This document shows, one piece after another, positions 34,684 to 37,521 of a stretch of DNA of 37,521 bases. Numbering within the stretch: the stretch's first letter is position 1; each line of letters begins with the position of its first letter. The stretch comes from Bordetella parapertussis. Its GTDB lineage: Bacteria > Pseudomonadota > Gammaproteobacteria > Burkholderiales > Burkholderiaceae_B. A program made the translations under genes and the position numbers. The stretch covers positions 1 to 37,521 of the forward strand of contig CAMDNZ010000030.1 in the NCBI GenBank assembly GCA_945903445.1, read 5' to 3'. The notes under the pieces are model-generated. The model was not told the origin of the DNA, searched no databases, and saw only the letters and a program-made list of their open reading frames with translations.

Positions 34684-35798
34684 CGCTGGGACGTCCCCGT
34701 GACCTCGGCAAGCGGTGAGACGCGCTGATTGTCGTGTAGCAGGTGCGCGCCTAAGGCGACGACCGTGTCGCCGGCCCGGATGGCTTCGCCGGGCGCGATG
34801 GAGACGCGCGATTCGCCGACCTGACGCACGGTCACGGCTTGCCAGCTGACCTGCTGGCTTGCGTGGTCGAGCCGCCATACGCCAGGCCCGCGACCACGGT
34901 CGAAGATCGCGCCGATGGGCACTTGCAACACGGCGAGGCTCGCTTCGTGCCGCATAGACAGCGTGACAGTGGCCCCCAGGGGAGCCTGCGCGCCATCGTC
35001 GGCCAAGGTGTAGCGCGCGCGATAACTGCGGCTGGCGGTATCGGCCACCGCCGATAGTTCGCGTAAGCGTGCGTCGAGGATTTTTTGGGGCTGAGCGTAC
35101 AGTACGGCGCTGGCCGATTGGGCGACCGATAGCGCGGCGGTTTCGGGCAAGTCGATCACGGCTTCGCGCGGGCCGTCATGCGCCAGCGAAGCGACAGTCT
35201 GTCCGGCGTTGACCACCTGGCCGGGTTCGCCCGGCACGCCGAGGATGACGCCGTCGGCATCGGCACGCAGTTCGGCATACCGCGCCTGATTGGCGGTTTG
35301 TCGCGCTTGAGCCTGGGCTGCCGTCAGATCAGCCTGGGTGGCATTGGCCTGTGCCTGAGCCTGGTCGTAGGCCTGGCGCGATACGGCACCATTCTGGACG
35401 AGCGCCCGCAGTCGTTTTTCGTCGGCAGCGGCCCGTATATATTGCACTCGGCGCGCCTCGACGGCGGCCTGAGCTTGAGCGGTGGACAAGGCCAAGTCGG
35501 CATCGTCGAGTTTCATCAGCACCTGACCGCGCGCGACCCGCTGGCCCGGGTCGACCAGCCGCTGGGCGATTTTGCCGTTGACGCGAAACCCTAAATTGCT
35601 TTCGGTGCGAGCACGCACCTCACCAGTGTAGCGGCGACCGGCCGGCGGTGCGTCATCGACGACGGCTATTCGGACACGGGCCGCCGCCGTTTGACTGGTG
35701 TTCTCCGGCGACTCGCCCGAGCAGGCCAACAGCCCTGCGAGCAGGACCGAAGCAATGAGACAGCGCGTCCAAGAGGCGTTTAGGAGAAAGCAGGTCAT
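34680..35798 (-). CDS. RND pump periplasmic adaptor lipoprotein
   Basis: 372-residue membrane-fusion protein. ATG 35798 begins a lipoprotein signal (CLIASVLLAGLLAC) with lipobox Cys26. The mature part follows the HlyD/AcrA order: GEVRARTESNLGFRVNGKIA barrel-lipoyl region, a long Ala/Gln-rich helical hairpin (about 125-190), the second lipoyl half (ADGVILGVPGEPGQVV), then beta-barrel and membrane-proximal domains. The frame opens 29 codons earlier but that part has no signal peptide; the chosen start lacks a strong Shine-Dalgarno. It bridges the RND permease to an outer-membrane channel. No dedicated regulator is adjacent. Confidence 0.92.
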   Translation of the reverse strand: MTCFLLNASWTRCLIASVLLAGLLACSGESPENTSQTAAARVRIAVVDDAPPAGRRYTGEVRARTESNLGFRVNGKIAQRLVDPGQRVARGQVLMKLDDADLALSTAQAQAAVEARRVQYIRAAADEKRLRALVQNGAVSRQAYDQAQAQANATQADLTAAQAQARQTANQARYAELRADADGVILGVPGEPGQVVNAGQTVASLAHDGPREAVIDLPETAALSVAQSASAVLYAQPQKILDARLRELSAVADTASRSYRARYTLADDGAQAPLGATVTLSMRHEASLAVLQVPIGAIFDRGRGPGVWRLDHASQQVSWQAVTVRQVGESRVSIAPGEAIRAGDTVVALGAHLLHDNQRVSPLAEVTGTSQR

Positions 35799-36149
35799 CG
35801 AGAGGCTTCGAAATAATCGGATATAACAACGGGATATAACGCCGGGGCCACCAACGCGAGGCAGCATACGAGCGTTTGTGAGCATATCGTTAATTGCACC
35901 CCCCAGGCGTATCTCGGACCAAGCTTCACGTCACGTAATGTGGCAGCAATATGTAATCGTTCGTAAGCTTAAAATTGCAGCGACAAATTTCAGGTTTTCG
36001 TCAGAAAGACGGAACTTATCGCACCGCAGTATCTCTGAAATTGCAGATCTTCGTCATTTTCGGTTACTCCGCTCGCTAGGGAGAGCGATGCAAAGATGGC
36101 ATAGTCGGTCGTCAAACAAGTGCCCTTTACAGCGAGAACAGCGCAATCC
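35799..36149. other. Divergent intergenic region, pump operon versus amino acid permease
   Basis: About 350 bases, AT-richer than average. GGATATAAC occurs twice (35819-35827 and 35832-35840), 13 bases apart start to start, close to the adaptor gene and possibly an operator. AAATTGCAG occurs at 35972-35980 and again at 36038-36046. A ribosome-binding-like AGGGAGAG lies at 36078-36085, just before an ATG at 36088 that is not in the permease frame. I see no RNA gene. Confidence 0.4.
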
Positions 36150-37511
36150 ATGCCCGATCCGACCCGACAGGCTACGTCCGCAATTGATACCCCTGTGGCG
36201 CAACCTCGCCGACTGCTCAAGACTTTGGACGTCATGGCGCTGATCATCGGTATCGTGATCGGTGCCGGTATCTTTGGCGCGCCCGCTTTGGTCGCGGCCA
36301 ATTCCTTCAGCGTCACCGAAATGCTGATCGCCTGGGCCTTGGGCGGACTGATCTCGATCGCGGGCGCCCTGGTCTATGCCGAACTGACTACCAGCTATCC
36401 TAGCGCAGGGGGCGATTATCACTTTTTGCGGCTGGCGTATGGCGACAAGATTGCCTTTCTGTTCGCCTGGGCCCGACTGACGGTCATCCCGACCGGATCG
36501 ATCGCCTTATTGGGCTATATCTTCGGCGACTACGCGACGCAGCTCTATAACCTGGGGCCCTATTCCGCGGCGATCTACGCCGCCGCCATGGTGCTGGTGT
36601 TGGGCGCGATCAATCTGGCCGGGCTGAAGTCGGGCAAATGGACGCAAAACGTCCTGACGCTGATCGAGGTCGGCGGCGTCGTGCTGATCATCCTGGCAGG
36701 TCTGTTCCTGACGCCCGACCCGCAGATGGCAGCTGCCAACGCCGCAGCCGATACGGCTACACGCAGTGCGACTCACTGGGGTCTGATTCTGGTATTCGTC
36801 ATGCTCACCTATGGCGGTTGGAACGAGGCTGCGTACGTATCGGCCGAAGTGGTGGGGCCGGGCCGCAATCTGCCGCGCGCGCTGTTCTGGAGCCTGCTGC
36901 TCGTGACGGCAGCATACCTGCTGGTCAACATCGCCTTCGTGCGAGTGCTGGGCTTGGAAGGGGCGGGATCTAGCGACGCCGTGGCCGCCGATATGCTGCG
37001 CGCGGTCATGGGTGAGCGCGGCGCGCAGATCATCAGCGCGTTGATTGCCATCTCGGCGCTCACTTCGGCCAATGCCACCATTTTATTGGGCTCGCGTACC
37101 ATTTACGCCTTCGGCAAAGACGAGCCGATGTTCTCGAAACTGGGCCAATGGAATCTGCGCCACGACGGCCCCAGCAACGCCATCGCGACGGTTACCACGA
37201 TCGCCCTGGCCTTAGTTGCCTTGGGCGCCATCACGCGCAGCGGCTTTTCGACCATGGTGGACTACACCGCGCCGGTGTTCTGGTTCTTCTTCGTATTGAC
37301 GGGTGGGTCGCTGTTCGTCTTGCGTCGCCGCAACCCGGATCGGCCGCGTCCGTTCTCGGTGCCGTTCTATCCCATCACGCCGATTCTGTTCGTCGGCGTC
37401 TGCCTCTACCTCTTGTATTCCAGCGTGGTCTACACCGGAATCGGTGCATTGGTGGGCATCGCGGTGCTGGCTGCGGGGGCCGTCTTGCTGGTGTTTCGCC
37501 GCCGTCCCTAA
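36150..37511 (+). CDS. APC-superfamily amino acid permease
   Basis: 453 residues, about twelve membrane segments. The first holds the APC substrate-binding unwound motif GIVIGAGIFGAP at about residues 34-45; EVGGVVLIILAGLF and YGGWNEAAYVSAEV follow, typical of the amino acid/polyamine/cation family. It probably imports or exchanges an amino acid or amine; the substrate is not evident. ATG 36150 is chosen; an in-frame GTG at 36120 would add ten residues, and neither start has a strong ribosome binding site. The C-terminal end RRRP and stop at 37511 are inside the window. It is divergent from the efflux adaptor gene. Confidence 0.9.
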   Translation: MPDPTRQATSAIDTPVAQPRRLLKTLDVMALIIGIVIGAGIFGAPALVAANSFSVTEMLIAWALGGLISIAGALVYAELTTSYPSAGGDYHFLRLAYGDKIAFLFAWARLTVIPTGSIALLGYIFGDYATQLYNLGPYSAAIYAAAMVLVLGAINLAGLKSGKWTQNVLTLIEVGGVVLIILAGLFLTPDPQMAAANAAADTATRSATHWGLILVFVMLTYGGWNEAAYVSAEVVGPGRNLPRALFWSLLLVTAAYLLVNIAFVRVLGLEGAGSSDAVAADMLRAVMGERGAQIISALIAISALTSANATILLGSRTIYAFGKDEPMFSKLGQWNLRHDGPSNAIATVTTIALALVALGAITRSGFSTMVDYTAPVFWFFFVLTGGSLFVLRRRNPDRPRPFSVPFYPITPILFVGVCLYLLYSSVVYTGIGALVGIAVLAAGAVLLVFRRRP

Positions 37512-37521
37512 GCGCCGTCCC

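Noticed and set aside
35878..36243. 121-codon plus-strand frame across the adaptor/permease intergenic
   Set aside because: It enters the permease gene out of frame and has no family signature; only its last part (from ATG 36088) is kept as a possible leader frame.

Overview
The window is GC-rich chromosomal DNA packed with translationally coupled genes. It most resembles a betaproteobacterium of the Alcaligenaceae (Bordetella/Achromobacter relatives). That placement rests on gene content and protein style (a pgaABC/bps-type PNAG operon, a Cra-controlled fruBKA operon, FecCD-type iron uptake) and is an inference.

Layout. (1) Positions 1-5747, minus strand: the biofilm exopolysaccharide operon pgaA-pgaB-pgaC, with pgaC cut by the window edge. 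(2) 6050-6812, minus: a YqjE-like membrane protein and a small YqjK-like protein. (3) 6918-23952: a catecholate-siderophore region. An IroE-like esterase (minus) is divergent from a long plus-strand gene series: FecCD permease, ATPase, periplasmic binding protein (behind a clear Fur box), a second esterase-like hydrolase, a complete branched-chain-amino-acid-type (HAAT) ABC importer, an EntE/DhbE-like 2,3-dihydroxybenzoate-AMP ligase, a stand-alone aryl carrier protein, an EntF-like C-A-T-TE synthetase whose adenylation code reads DVWHFSLVDK (serine), and a secreted YncE-like beta-propeller, closed by a strong terminator at 24007-24051. (4) 24140-24517: a small secreted Y-x4-D repeat protein. 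(5) 24534-31440: a Cra/FruR-type repressor divergent from fruB-fruK-fruA, with a perfect Cra-type operator between them. (6) 31597-35798, minus: an RND efflux pump and its lipoprotein adaptor. (7) 36150-37511: an APC-family amino acid permease.

How the genes work together. EntE, ArCP and EntF should build a 2,3-DHB-serine (enterobactin-like) product. The FecCD-type importer should return its iron complex to the cytoplasm, and the two hydrolases could open the ester backbone to free iron. No genes for making 2,3-DHB, no MbtH protein, no exporter and no TonB-dependent receptor lie in the window.

The least explained part is the HAAT importer inside the siderophore series. Its genes are joined by ATGA overlaps or gaps of a few bases, it follows directly on the second esterase, and it precedes entE. 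Its last gene (livF-like) carries an apparent two-base frameshift at 15917-15921, so the importer is either recently inactivated or the sequence has an error there.
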